DNA of 64,000 nucleotides from Tenacibaculum sp. 190524A05c. GTDB taxonomy: Bacteria; Bacteroidota; Bacteroidia; Flavobacteriales; Flavobacteriaceae. The notes below the pieces were generated by a model, which made no database searches, was not told the origin of the DNA, and saw only the letters and a program-made list of their open reading frames with translations. Location of the stretch: the NCBI RefSeq assembly GCF_964036595.1, contig NZ_OZ038523.1, forward strand, positions 2,052,501-2,116,500. Direction: 5' to 3'. Positions 43,556-53,467 of the stretch are shown one piece after another. Every line of letters starts with the position of its first letter. Position 1 is the first letter of the stretch. The position numbers were made by a program, and so were the translations under genes.

Positions 43556-44419
43556 ATTTTCTATAGAATTCTCTATTTCTACTATATTCTCTATTAAGCT
43601 TTCAACTGGTCTGCGAACAAAACTTTCAGCTTTTAAACCAAATTTCTCTAGCTCCTCCTTAATCAGCGATTGCGTATGGTACGCTATTGATCCTACAAAA
43701 TGAATAGGTGCATTTTTAAACTCATTTGAATACGTTAAAATGTGATTTTGTATGAAAGCTATAATCCCTTTTCTGAGCATTTCAATAACAAAAGGATGTT
43801 CTACATTCAAGATTAAAAACCTTGCAAAACTTGCTAAATATTTGTTGGGGTATTTTGAATTATAAATTTTATCTAAAACTTTCTGAGGTTCCAACTTAAA
43901 TGATTGCTCTAAAGAAACCCTCAAATCAAACGGTAATTGATTGTAATAATAACTTCTTAGTAACTCTTTACCAAAGTAATTTCCGCTTGCTTCATCCATT
44001 ATAACATAACCCAATGATGGAATTTTTGTTTGTATGGTTTTTCCATCATAATAGCAACAATTCGATCCAGTTCCTAAAATAGCTATAATAGCAGGTTCAT
44101 TTGTAGTTGCTAAAACCGCAGCCATTAAATCTTCTTTAACAGTGACGGTTATTGCATTTGAAAAATGTGTATTTAGAACTTCTTTTACTTTTTCTTGGCT
44201 CTTATTAGTTCCGCATCCTGCTCCATAGAAATATACCTTTTCTACTATTTTTCTTATGGAAGACAACTCTTTATTCTTACAAAGTAACTTCGCTATTTTC
44301 TCTCCTGATAATATATTCGGGTTTAAACCTTTAGTTCTTGTTCTTGAAAGATCATTGGTAATATTATCATATAATACCCAATCGCATTTTGAAGACCCAC
44401 TATCTGCAATTAAAATCAT
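43532..44419 (-). CDS. N-acetylglucosamine kinase, BadF/BadG family
   Basis: 295 residues, ASKHA fold. The phosphate-1 motif DSGSSKCDWVL (about 5-15), phosphate-2 loop AILGTGSNCCYYDG and the conserved GKELLRSYYYNQLP segment match the eukaryotic-type GlcNAc kinases of Bacteroidota. It would make GlcNAc-6-phosphate from imported GlcNAc. It is the third gene of nagB-hexosaminidase-kinase, 25 bp after the GH20 gene. Confidence 0.9.
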   Translation of the reverse strand: MILIADSGSSKCDWVLYDNITNDLSRTRTKGLNPNILSGEKIAKLLCKNKELSSIRKIVEKVYFYGAGCGTNKSQEKVKEVLNTHFSNAITVTVKEDLMAAVLATTNEPAIIAILGTGSNCCYYDGKTIQTKIPSLGYVIMDEASGNYFGKELLRSYYYNQLPFDLRVSLEQSFKLEPQKVLDKIYNSKYPNKYLASFARFLILNVEHPFVIEMLRKGIIAFIQNHILTYSNEFKNAPIHFVGSIAYHTQSLIKEELEKFGLKAESFVRRPVESLIENIVEIENSIENKSKRITM

Positions 44420-44444
44420 TCCTCATTTTTTTAAATCAATACTA

Positions 44445-46502
44445 TTATTTTAAATCAAATCGTTGATTCAAACATGTAGAGAGTTCTTTTAAAGTATCAA
44501 TTATTACAATCTCTACATCTACAAATGGTGTTGAAAGCTCTTCTAACAAATCAATTACGCTATCTCTATCTTTCTTAGAAAATTTCTCACTTTTAATGGC
44601 AATCTTAATTTGATGAGATACTTCAGCTAATTTTTGATAATGTAACTCTAATCCAACTAAATTTGGTGATCTCTCTAGTTTTCTAAACTCTGAATACCCA
44701 GTTTCCCAACTATTCAGAAATGATAAAACATTCTCTTTATTCTTTAAATTCCCATCTAAGGTATACGCACTTACAGCTTTCTTAAATTCATAAGCATCGG
44801 GAGCATCAGCTGAACAAGCATCCGCGAATAACGTGAAAGGCGAAAAGGTTTTATATTCTGTTCCTCCTTCATTTCTGTTATAAATTTTCAAAGGTTCTGA
44901 AATTCCTGCTAGAATTTTTAAAGATGAAATATCTTGATTATTGGAAACGTTTCTTAGGATCACATCGATATTTCTAATATGAGTTAAACCGATTCTTTCC
45001 AATTCGTGATTTACATATTTTAGTCGTTTTCTCATATTCTCAATGTTAGTAATATGCTTTGGTGACCAAAACCTTTCTGCAATAGCCGCTGTTCTTGGCC
45101 ATATGCGACTATCTATAGTTAATGGAGTAACCAATTCGCTCCACATTGTAACTTCACCTCCAAGAACTCTACTTTCTTCGGCTGTTGTTAAGTCAGCATT
45201 TGCAATTGGATCACATTTGTAATAATGATCAACAGATAACATTCTATCGATATAATAATCGTTAGATAAAATTGCGTGATAACCGTTTTTAAGCGCAGGA
45301 ATTAATGTTCCGTTTTCAAAACCTTCGTTCTTTCCTCTCCAAGAATGAATTATGGCACTTTTTGGCATACTTGGAGTTCTGATTTCATCCCAACCAACAA
45401 GCTTTTTCCCATATTTTCTTAAGATTTTCTCGAGCTTTATATTGAAATACGTTTGAAGGTCATGGTTAGTTTTTAATCCATTTTTCTTTTTAAACTCCTG
45501 TATTTTTGAGTTTGCATCCCAGTGCTTGCCTTCATTCTCGTCTCCACCAATATGAAAGTATTCATCCGGAAATAAAGGAGCTACTTCTTTAAACAGATTG
45601 TCTAAAAACGTATAAACTTCGGGTTTAGTAGGATTTAATGTAGGATCAAAAACTCCTGAATATCTAACTATTTTATTATCGAAATTTTCGTCACTACCTA
45701 ATTCAGGATAAGCAGTTAAAATTGCTGCTGCATGTCCTGGAACATCAATTTCTGGGATAACTCGAATCCCAAGATTGTTTGCATACGCCACTACATCTTT
45801 AATCTGCTCTTGAGTATAATACTCTCCATCCGAACCTAATTCATGCAGTTTGGGATATATTTTTGACTCGATTCTAAAACCTTGATCATCTGATAAATGC
45901 CAATGAAAAACATTCATTTTCACGAAAGCCATTGCATCTAAATTTCGTTTAATCAAGTCAACAGGTTGAAAATGACGAGACACATCTATCATTAAGCCTC
46001 GCCATTTAAATCGAGGAGCATCTTTTATATAAAACCCTTCAAAAACAAAGTTACTCCCGTCACTTTTAATTAATTGTAATAGTGTAGATAAACCTCTAAC
46101 AATTCCAACATCTGTTAGTGCAGTAATTTCAATTTTATTATTATTTACAACTAGTTCATAAGACTCATCTGTATTAAAAGATAAACTCGCTTCCTCTTTA
46201 AAAACTAAACTTAAAGTCGTCTTTTCTCTATTATAAAAAGGAAATCCTTCATCTATAAAAACACCAGTTTTGTTGGCTAAATTTCTAAGGAATTTTGTTG
46301 CAGCTTTATACACTCTGCTTCCTTTTCTATTCATGCTAATTGTAAAATCTCTATCTAATATGGTTTTAGCTTTATTAGATTTTATCTCTTTTGGCCAAGG
46401 CATTAAATTTAACTGATCACTTAATTTTTCTTGTGAAAAACACGGTTTAACAGCAATGGTAAAAAAGAAAAGAGAGAATATAAAAATTGAAAATACTTTC
46501 AT
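44445..46502 (-). CDS. GH20 beta-N-acetylhexosaminidase
   Basis: 685 residues. Signal peptide (ending KPCFSQ), an N-terminal GH20b domain (about 30-160) and a TIM barrel (about 165-510) with the catalytic D-E pair in FHIGGDENEGKHW and WHLSDDQGFRIE, plus a C-terminal helical region. It cleaves terminal GlcNAc from chito-oligosaccharides in the periplasm. It lies 3 bp behind the NagB-PIG-L gene. Confidence 0.94.
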   Translation of the reverse strand: MKVFSIFIFSLFFFTIAVKPCFSQEKLSDQLNLMPWPKEIKSNKAKTILDRDFTISMNRKGSRVYKAATKFLRNLANKTGVFIDEGFPFYNREKTTLSLVFKEEASLSFNTDESYELVVNNNKIEITALTDVGIVRGLSTLLQLIKSDGSNFVFEGFYIKDAPRFKWRGLMIDVSRHFQPVDLIKRNLDAMAFVKMNVFHWHLSDDQGFRIESKIYPKLHELGSDGEYYTQEQIKDVVAYANNLGIRVIPEIDVPGHAAAILTAYPELGSDENFDNKIVRYSGVFDPTLNPTKPEVYTFLDNLFKEVAPLFPDEYFHIGGDENEGKHWDANSKIQEFKKKNGLKTNHDLQTYFNIKLEKILRKYGKKLVGWDEIRTPSMPKSAIIHSWRGKNEGFENGTLIPALKNGYHAILSNDYYIDRMLSVDHYYKCDPIANADLTTAEESRVLGGEVTMWSELVTPLTIDSRIWPRTAAIAERFWSPKHITNIENMRKRLKYVNHELERIGLTHIRNIDVILRNVSNNQDISSLKILAGISEPLKIYNRNEGGTEYKTFSPFTLFADACSADAPDAYEFKKAVSAYTLDGNLKNKENVLSFLNSWETGYSEFRKLERSPNLVGLELHYQKLAEVSHQIKIAIKSEKFSKKDRDSVIDLLEELSTPFVDVEIVIIDTLKELSTCLNQRFDLK

Positions 46503-46505
46503 TAC

Positions 46506-48440
46506 TTAAAAATAATATCGTTTAAACGCTTCGATTGCGGCATAATCTGCCATTCCTAATTGATGGTACTTTTTGGCTGTAAGTCTGTTTCTATCCTCAG
46601 CTCTAACCCAAAATTCTCTTGAATCATCACCTCTAAACATTACCTTATCTTTTTGAGATTGGTGGAAGAAAATCGCGTTACGTTTTTTAATTACTTGATC
46701 TGGACTCATTGGTACTGCCATATCGATTTCATGAGAATCCCACTCGAACCAAGCGCCTCTATATAACCATACCCAACAATCTTTAATAGCATCTTCATAC
46801 TTCATTCTTTCCAAAGCCATAAACAAAGCGTCTAAACATACTTTATGCGTTCCATGTGGATCTGCTAAATCACCAGCCGCATAAATTTGGTGAGGTTTAA
46901 TTTCTTCAATCAAACTGCACATGATGTCTATATCTTCTTCAGAAAGATTATTTTTCTTAACTGTTCCTGTTTCATAAAACGGAAGATTTAAGAAATGAAC
47001 ATTAGTATCTGGAACTTCTAAATATCTTGTAGCTGCTAAAGATTCTGTTCTTCGTATTGTTCCTTTTAAAGATCTAACTTCCTTAGAATCTATTGTATTT
47101 GAAGTTTTGCTTTGGATATCTTTTAACATTCCTTCAATCTTTTTAGTATCTGAAGTTAATGTAAGAGCCGTTTCAGCAAACTTTCGAGCATCTTCATCAG
47201 TAACAGCAATATTACCTGATGTTTGATATGCAATATGAACGTCATGTCCTTGTTGCACCAAACGGTCAAAAGTTCCTCCCATAGATATTACATCATCATC
47301 TGGATGAGGACTAAAAATTATGACTCTCTTTTTTGGGGGGAATGCTCTTTCTGGTCTATTGGTATCGTCAGCATTAGGTTTACCTCCTGGCCAACCTGTA
47401 ATGGTATGTTGTAATTGATTGAATATACTAATGTTTAAATCGTAAGCACTTCCTTCTTTGGCTATTAAACCAGACATTCCATACTCGTTATAATCCTTAT
47501 CTGTAAGTTTTAGAATTGGTTTCTTCACCTTTTCACTCAGCCAAAACACGGCTTTCTTTTTCAACTCATCTGTCCAAATACAAGAAGTAACTAACCAAGG
47601 TGTTTTTATTCTTATTAATTCAGAACTCGATTCTTCATCTAAAATAAAAGTAGCGTTCTTATGATCTTGTAAATAGGTAGCTGGAATTTGAGATGTAACT
47701 TGGCCTTCAATTGTTTTTTGAATAACCTTCGCTTTATTCAAACCCCAAGCCAAAAGAACAATTCGTTTTGCGTTTTTAATGGTATTAATTCCCATTGTAA
47801 TTGCTTTCTTAGGAACATTATCTATTCCTATAAAAGCTGAAGCTGCATCTTCTCTAGTAATATGATCTAGAGTAATAACTCTTGTTCCCGAATTATAATG
47901 CGATCCTGGCTCATTAAACCCAATATGTCCTGTTCTTCCAATTCCTAATAGTTGAAAATCTAAGCCTCCTACCGCTTTAATTTTCAATTCATAGTCTATA
48001 CAATATTGGTAAATATCTTCTGGAGAAATTGTTCCATCTGGGATATTAATATTTTCTGGAAGAATGTCTACATGATTGAATAAATGCTCATGCATAAAAT
48101 GATAGTAACTTTGTAAATCATCTGGTTGCATTGGAAAGTATTCATCAAGATTGAAGGTAATGACATTTGAAAAACTTAGATTATCTTCTTTATGAAAACG
48201 AACTAGTTCTTCATAGACTTTAATTGGGGATGAACCTGTTGCTAATCCTAAAACGCACATAGAACCTTCGTCAGCTTTTTGTTTTATTAGCTCAGCAATT
48301 TCTAGTGCAACAATTTTTGAAGCTTCTTCAGAATCATCAAAAATAACATTGTGAATTTTCTCAAAACGAGTTTCTTCGAATTGACCTGCAGGTTTAAAAA
48401 TTAAACTTTTCGTATTGTCCATTTTTGCATTTACAATCAT
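46506..48440 (-). CDS. nagB: Glucosamine-6-phosphate deaminase fused to a PIG-L deacetylase-like domain
   Basis: 644 residues. Residues about 20-285 are NagB (GLATGSSPIKVYEELVRFHK, LDEYFPM, GIGRTGHIGFNEPGS). From about 365 comes a PIG-L/LmbE domain with the zinc motif PHPDDDVISMGG and the later DPHGTHKVCLDAL. The NagB half converts glucosamine-6-P to fructose-6-P and ammonia; the PIG-L half may supply the deacetylation of GlcNAc-6-P, since no nagA is present in the window. Such fusions are known in Bacteroidota. The start may be the ATG at 48440 or MDNTK six codons on; the promoter leaves a 12-nt leader for the first. Confidence 0.93.
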   Translation of the reverse strand: MIVNAKMDNTKSLIFKPAGQFEETRFEKIHNVIFDDSEEASKIVALEIAELIKQKADEGSMCVLGLATGSSPIKVYEELVRFHKEDNLSFSNVITFNLDEYFPMQPDDLQSYYHFMHEHLFNHVDILPENINIPDGTISPEDIYQYCIDYELKIKAVGGLDFQLLGIGRTGHIGFNEPGSHYNSGTRVITLDHITREDAASAFIGIDNVPKKAITMGINTIKNAKRIVLLAWGLNKAKVIQKTIEGQVTSQIPATYLQDHKNATFILDEESSSELIRIKTPWLVTSCIWTDELKKKAVFWLSEKVKKPILKLTDKDYNEYGMSGLIAKEGSAYDLNISIFNQLQHTITGWPGGKPNADDTNRPERAFPPKKRVIIFSPHPDDDVISMGGTFDRLVQQGHDVHIAYQTSGNIAVTDEDARKFAETALTLTSDTKKIEGMLKDIQSKTSNTIDSKEVRSLKGTIRRTESLAATRYLEVPDTNVHFLNLPFYETGTVKKNNLSEEDIDIMCSLIEEIKPHQIYAAGDLADPHGTHKVCLDALFMALERMKYEDAIKDCWVWLYRGAWFEWDSHEIDMAVPMSPDQVIKKRNAIFFHQSQKDKVMFRGDDSREFWVRAEDRNRLTAKKYHQLGMADYAAIEAFKRYYF

Positions 48441-48456
48441 TACTAATATTTTTTAT

Positions 48457-48505
48457 CAAAATTATTTTATGGAATATGCTTACTTCAATTTTTTCGACAA
48501 ACAAC
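48457..48505 (-). promoter_or_regulatory. Promoter of the nagB operon with upstream CRAACWAC motif
   Basis: TTG (48486-48488), 21 bp, TAATTTTG (48457-48464) on the minus strand are a perfect consensus pair. CAAACAAC (48498-48505) lies 9 bp upstream of the -33 box and shares the 12-mer TCGACAAACAAC with the chitinase upstream region. Confidence 0.6.
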
Positions 48506-48524
48506 GCATTATCACTAATAAAAA

Positions 48525-48558
48525 ACAGGTAAGAACAAACACTCTTGTCCTTACCTGT
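48525..48558 (-). terminator. Terminator after susD
   Basis: Stem ACAGGTAAG/CTTACCTGT (48525-48533 and 48550-48558) followed on the minus strand by TTTTTTATT. It separates susCD from the nagB operon. Confidence 0.85.
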
Positions 48559-48591
48559 GATACAAAAGTATAATGGAAAAATTACTAATTA

Positions 48592-50181
48592 TTAAAAGTT
48601 ATTACTGCCAGTATCCCACCATAACCTAGTTCCTCCATTATCCGAACCATTTAAAAAGGTTCTAGCTTCTTCTACGTTATCTAAATTTGTGTTTACCTCA
48701 GAATTCACGAAATTGATTCTTCTTATTTGAATATTTGTATCTATAGCTCCTCCACTATTGTTTAACACAACAGGGAAAATTCTTGGGTAGCCAGTTCTTC
48801 TGAATTCACTCCAAGCTTCTTGACCATCAGGAAACATTGCGATCCATTTTTGAGTAATAATTTGCTCTAATTGACTTTCATTAGTAGCAGAATTATCAAA
48901 GGCAATTTTCACATCACTTCCATATGCAACATTGTTTGCTGCGTCTAGCGCATCAACAAAATCGTTAGGAGTACTGGTATTATCTGCTAAATATGTTTCT
49001 ACATTCGCAACACCATGTTGTGTGAATGAAGCTCTTATTCCGTTATCGTAGTTTGTTTTTACATCTCCGGCTCCAGCCCAATTTCTAAGTCCTGCTTCAG
49101 CTTTCAAAAAATAAATTTCTGCAACTGTCATCCAAGTTTTACATTCAGTATCAACCACAGCTCCAATTAATGAATGGCTTGCATATTGAGATTTTGAAGT
49201 AATATCAATTCCTTGTCTTATTCCTTTATAATCTCCTAAACTTGCATCCGCTGGAGCATTAAAATATCTCTCGGCTCTTCCATCATTGAATCCTTTTAAA
49301 ATGACTTCCATTTCGGCACTCATACAGATATCATTCCACGTTCCGCTTATTGTTGCGATCGGATGTCTAAATCCTGGTGTGTTGATTACCATATCTGATG
49401 TTAAAAAACCTGCATCACTTGCTAACGCTTTTTCACCTTCTGTTTTAGCTAAATTCCCATCAACATTAGAAACTCTAATTGCTAATCTTAATCGTAAACT
49501 GTTTGCAAAAGCTCTCCAAGAAGCAATATCTCCACCTAATTGAGATTGATCAAAAGGAATAAACTGACCATTTCCTTCAAATTCTTTTAAACCGTCAATT
49601 GCTTGATCTAAATCAGCGAAGAAAGCTTTGTAAGCCGTTTCTTGGCTATCATACTTTCCTGTAGTATCAAAATCATCAAACTGAGAATAACGAATTGGAC
49701 CGAATACATCAGAAACTCTGTGCATTGCCATTACTCTCATGATATTTGCTAGGTACACGAATTTTTCACCTCCAGCAGAATTTGAAATCGCTACTTGATT
49801 CTTAATTTCTCTAACAAACGGCATTACACCATTTCCTCCACTTCCATCATAAGCATCAATCCAAATAAAAGCGTTCCAACCATCAACCAAGGCATAAGTT
49901 TGATTATTTATATTTCCAGCAAATGGAGTTGGACTAGTCATATATCCAGAAAAAACATCTCCATTTAAACCATGCTGTAATTGATAATTCCAAGCAGGTT
50001 CTGTTCTTATAATATTTGCGAATATTGGGGTAAATCTTGAACCAATATGATTATTCAATTGAGTTAAACTCTCTTGAGATATTCCGTTAGGATCTGTATT
50101 TATATTTTCAAAATCTCCAGTACAAGCATTGAAAATAATTACTATTATAAAAAGCTTTATATATTTCATTTTATTCTTCAT
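48592..50181 (-). CDS. susD: SusD/RagB-like chitin-oligosaccharide-binding lipoprotein
   Basis: 529 residues. Lipobox FNAC near residues 16-20, then ENINTDPNG-type SusD start, TPR-like helices and the C-terminal WIAMFPDGQEAWSEFRRTGYP motif of the SusD_2 group. It is the surface lid and binding partner of the SusC barrel whose gene lies 5 bp upstream. Substrate is inferred to be chito-oligosaccharide from the neighbouring genes. Confidence 0.93.
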   Translation of the reverse strand: MKNKMKYIKLFIIVIIFNACTGDFENINTDPNGISQESLTQLNNHIGSRFTPIFANIIRTEPAWNYQLQHGLNGDVFSGYMTSPTPFAGNINNQTYALVDGWNAFIWIDAYDGSGGNGVMPFVREIKNQVAISNSAGGEKFVYLANIMRVMAMHRVSDVFGPIRYSQFDDFDTTGKYDSQETAYKAFFADLDQAIDGLKEFEGNGQFIPFDQSQLGGDIASWRAFANSLRLRLAIRVSNVDGNLAKTEGEKALASDAGFLTSDMVINTPGFRHPIATISGTWNDICMSAEMEVILKGFNDGRAERYFNAPADASLGDYKGIRQGIDITSKSQYASHSLIGAVVDTECKTWMTVAEIYFLKAEAGLRNWAGAGDVKTNYDNGIRASFTQHGVANVETYLADNTSTPNDFVDALDAANNVAYGSDVKIAFDNSATNESQLEQIITQKWIAMFPDGQEAWSEFRRTGYPRIFPVVLNNSGGAIDTNIQIRRINFVNSEVNTNLDNVEEARTFLNGSDNGGTRLWWDTGSNNF

Positions 50182-50186
50182 TTTGT

Positions 50187-53100
50187 CTAAAAATTAATAT
50201 TAACATTTAACCCTAAACTTCTTGTTGATGGCTGATTAAAAATATCTACACCTTGAAGTCCTAAACCTGTACTTGCCGTAATGTTAGGATCGAAAGGAGC
50301 GTCTTTGTATAAGAAAAACAAATTGTTTGCTATTAATGATAATCTGATACTTTCAAAGAATTCTGATTCAATTGGCAACTTATATCCTATTGATAATTCT
50401 CTTAAACTAACATTTGTAGCATCATAAACATATTCACCTAACATTCCGTCACGACCTCCAATTGCATTGTAGTATTCTTGTGCTGTGATTTGAGAAGCAA
50501 CTCCGTTTTCATCAACAACATTTATTTGTCCACCATTTGTATTTCGAGCATCAGCAGTAGCTTGAGAAACTCCATATTTATCATTTACAGCTTCTGTTAC
50601 ACTTACTACATTTCCTCCAAACTTTCCGTCAATTAAAAATGAAAAAGAAAAATCTTTATAACTGAAAGAGTTGTTCCATCCTAATGTAAAATCAGGTTGA
50701 GCATGAGCTACGGTAGTAAAATCAGTTGATTGTAGTGTTCCAGAACTATTAATTACTGGCACTCCATTTTCATCTCTAACTAAAGACCTTGCTTTAATAC
50801 TTCCGAAATCTTCTCCTTCGATTAAAGAAAACTCATAACCATTTACACCTCTTCCTGTAATAATTGCTTCTCCGTTTTGTAATGAAGGATGTACTGAAAC
50901 CACTTTATTTTCATTCTGTGCAAAGTTTAGCGTAGAGTTCCAAGTGAAGTTATCTGTTACAATAGGTTTTCCATCAATAACTAATTCGACACCTTTATTT
51001 GTGATTTCTCCTGCATTTACAATATTTTGAGTGTATCCTTGTGGATTTGGTGCAGCTTGTATAAAGAAAATTTGATTTAAAGTTCTTGTGTTATAATACG
51101 TAAACTCAACTCCTAAACGATTATTTAATAATCTAAATTCAGCTCCAATTTCGAAAGATTTTTGTCTTTCTGGCTCTAAAGTTTCACCAGGAATTGGTGC
51201 AAAAGGCGCATTACTAATACCTGTGTTTGTAGAGTTTATTGAATTTAAGGGTACAGTTGCATATACAGGAATATCCTTACCAACTTCGGCATAAGAAACT
51301 CTAAGTTTTGCAAAATTGAAAACTTCAGGCAATTCGAACATTTCTGAAATTATTCCGGTTAAACCAACAGATGGATAAAAGAAAGAAGTACTATTGGTAT
51401 TTACTAGTGTTGAAGACCAATCCGTTCTTCCCGTAACATCTAAGTATAACATTTTCTTGTAGCCAATATTCGCAGAACCAAAAATAGATTGCACTTCTCT
51501 ATTCGCTACGGACTGTGCTATGTTGTTTGTATTTTGAAAATTTGCCAATGTAAAGACATTCGGAAAATTAAGTCCATTTCCATCTCTACCTGAGTCTAAA
51601 AATAATTTATCACCAATTTTAAACTTAGTTAAACTTGTTCCTAGTAATCCAGTGAAACTAATATCATCACTAAAATCTTTTGAATAATTTGCGATAAGAT
51701 CGATATATTGTTGTGTATTCTCAGTTTTTTCTAAAATATACCTACCGTTATCTCCTGAGTTTACAGGGTCAGTACCTGCATATTGACGTTTATCAAAAGT
51801 GAAGAATGTTTTATCATAACTTCCTCTTGTTTGTATTGAGAAATTATCACTGATTTGATACTTAACAGATAAGTTTGTCAATACTCTTTGAGCTTTATCA
51901 AAACTTGGATTTCTATTAATTAACCAATACGGATTTTGCTGAATGTTTTCGTCAAATGAAGAAGCAAACTGATCGTAAATATTTCTTGACGTATCGAAAT
52001 ATTCGAATTTATCTCTATAGATATTTCTATCAATACCTACAGGATGTAAATAAACACCAGTCAAAGGATTAGAATATAATCCGTTTGTTGGTCTATTCCA
52101 TATGGTTTGATCAGATAAATTAACACTTGCGGAAACATCAATTTTATCATTTAAAAACTTTGCAGTTTCTCTTAATGTAATTGAATTTCTTATTAATCTG
52201 TTTTGTGGAATAACACCAGATCCTAATGTGTTTGCAAAAGAAAAATACGTTTGAGCTTTCGCATTACCTGCTGTTAAAGACACCGCATTTATAGAAGTAT
52301 ATCCTGTATTAAAAAAGCCTTCAGCATCATTCGATAATCCTGAAGCATTAGTTCCCCAAGATTTTGGATCTGAAACTCTACCATTTTCAGCGATAGGATT
52401 ACCTACAGAAGCCGATTGATATTCTGATTGTAATTTAGGTAAAGACATTACTTGATCCATAGTTATACTAGAATTCACATTAACTGAAAGTTTACCTTCT
52501 TTACCTTTTTTAGTTGTAATTAAAATTACTCCATTTGCTCCTTGACTTCCATATAATGCCGAAGCCGAAGAACCTTTTAAAACTGTAATAGATTCAATAT
52601 CATCTGGATTGATTAAAGACATTGCATCTCCCCCATCTCTATTACCAGTTTGACTACCAAAAATATCAGTTCCAGGTTCAGCTCCGTTAGAACCATTACC
52701 TTGATTCAACATTGGAATTCCGTCTATTACATACAACGGATCATTATTGGTAGTTGATGCATTTCCTCTTAAAACAACTTTAGCAGTTCCTCCTAATCCC
52801 GATGAACTTCTATTTACAGTAATACCTGCTGATTTACCAGATAAACTGTTTAGAGGATTGGTTTGCTTTACTTTTGTTAGTTCATCTCCGCTAACTTCTT
52901 GAGCAGAGTATGTTAATGCTTTTTTCTCTTTTTTAATTCCCAAGGCAGTTACAACAACTTCATCAAGTACATTACCTTCTTGTAATACGACATTGATAAC
53001 GTTATTATTTCCTACGGTAACACTAAAAGTTTCCATTCCAATAAATGAAAATTCTAAAATGTCTCCAGATTTTGCTTCAATAGTATATTGACCGTCAAAA

Positions 53101-53261
53101 TCGGTTTCTACGCCTTTATTTGTTCCTTTAATTACTACGTTTACTCCGGGTAATGGTTCTCCATCACTTTTAGATGTTACCTTACCTGATATTTTAGTTT
53201 GAGCTATTGCCCCCCAAAAAGACATCAAAGAAAAACATAGAAGTAATAGTATTTTTTTCAT
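50187..53261 (-). CDS. susC: SusC/RagA TonB-linked outer-membrane transporter
   Basis: About 1024 residues from the Met at 53261 (MKKILLLLCFSLMSFWGAIA signal peptide); the open frame runs 27 codons further upstream without signal-peptide logic. Carboxypeptidase-like domain (GEPLPGVNVVIKGTNKGVET), plug with the SusC signature (VRGNA-type: KVVLRGNASTTNNDPLYVID) and KGSSASALYGSQGANGVILI, then a large barrel ending INF. It imports oligomers captured by SusD. The spacer to the divergent kinase gene has a CGAACTACATTA motif at 53351. Confidence 0.95.
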   Translation of the reverse strand: MKKILLLLCFSLMSFWGAIAQTKISGKVTSKSDGEPLPGVNVVIKGTNKGVETDFDGQYTIEAKSGDILEFSFIGMETFSVTVGNNNVINVVLQEGNVLDEVVVTALGIKKEKKALTYSAQEVSGDELTKVKQTNPLNSLSGKSAGITVNRSSSGLGGTAKVVLRGNASTTNNDPLYVIDGIPMLNQGNGSNGAEPGTDIFGSQTGNRDGGDAMSLINPDDIESITVLKGSSASALYGSQGANGVILITTKKGKEGKLSVNVNSSITMDQVMSLPKLQSEYQSASVGNPIAENGRVSDPKSWGTNASGLSNDAEGFFNTGYTSINAVSLTAGNAKAQTYFSFANTLGSGVIPQNRLIRNSITLRETAKFLNDKIDVSASVNLSDQTIWNRPTNGLYSNPLTGVYLHPVGIDRNIYRDKFEYFDTSRNIYDQFASSFDENIQQNPYWLINRNPSFDKAQRVLTNLSVKYQISDNFSIQTRGSYDKTFFTFDKRQYAGTDPVNSGDNGRYILEKTENTQQYIDLIANYSKDFSDDISFTGLLGTSLTKFKIGDKLFLDSGRDGNGLNFPNVFTLANFQNTNNIAQSVANREVQSIFGSANIGYKKMLYLDVTGRTDWSSTLVNTNSTSFFYPSVGLTGIISEMFELPEVFNFAKLRVSYAEVGKDIPVYATVPLNSINSTNTGISNAPFAPIPGETLEPERQKSFEIGAEFRLLNNRLGVEFTYYNTRTLNQIFFIQAAPNPQGYTQNIVNAGEITNKGVELVIDGKPIVTDNFTWNSTLNFAQNENKVVSVHPSLQNGEAIITGRGVNGYEFSLIEGEDFGSIKARSLVRDENGVPVINSSGTLQSTDFTTVAHAQPDFTLGWNNSFSYKDFSFSFLIDGKFGGNVVSVTEAVNDKYGVSQATADARNTNGGQINVVDENGVASQITAQEYYNAIGGRDGMLGEYVYDATNVSLRELSIGYKLPIESEFFESIRLSLIANNLFFLYKDAPFDPNITASTGLGLQGVDIFNQPSTRSLGLNVNINF

Positions 53262-53350
53262 ATGTAAAAAGATTTGAAATAGTTCAGATAAAACTATGGT
53301 ATTGTCCTGTTTGTAGAAAAAAAAATATCTGAATGACTTCAAATAAGGAA

Positions 53351-53362
53351 CGAACTACATTA
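53351..53362 (-). promoter_or_regulatory. CRAACWAC motif upstream of susC
   Basis: CGAACTACATTA, 90 bp upstream of the susC start, matches 10 of 12 bases of CAAACAACATTA at the chitinase gene. A TTG (-33 candidate) lies 8 bp downstream of it, as at nagB, but no good -7 box follows. Confidence 0.4.
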
Positions 53363-53467
53363 TTTTACAGATAAGAAATAATTAAGACAGATATATTGCT
53401 TTTTTAAAAAAAAAATAACAGAAATACTATAATTTTATCAACGGTAATTTAATAATAACAGCGATTA

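Noticed and set aside
53262..53342. The longer SusC start at 53342
   Set aside because: The extra 27 residues precede a perfect signal peptide and would bury it; the Met at 53261 is the natural start.
53367..53461. Four ACAG(A) motifs about 20, 31 and 40 bp apart between susC and the LytS gene as LytTR sites
   Set aside because: The spacing is roughly helical, but the motif is only four to six bases in very AT-rich DNA; too weak to call beyond the CRAACWAC motif.
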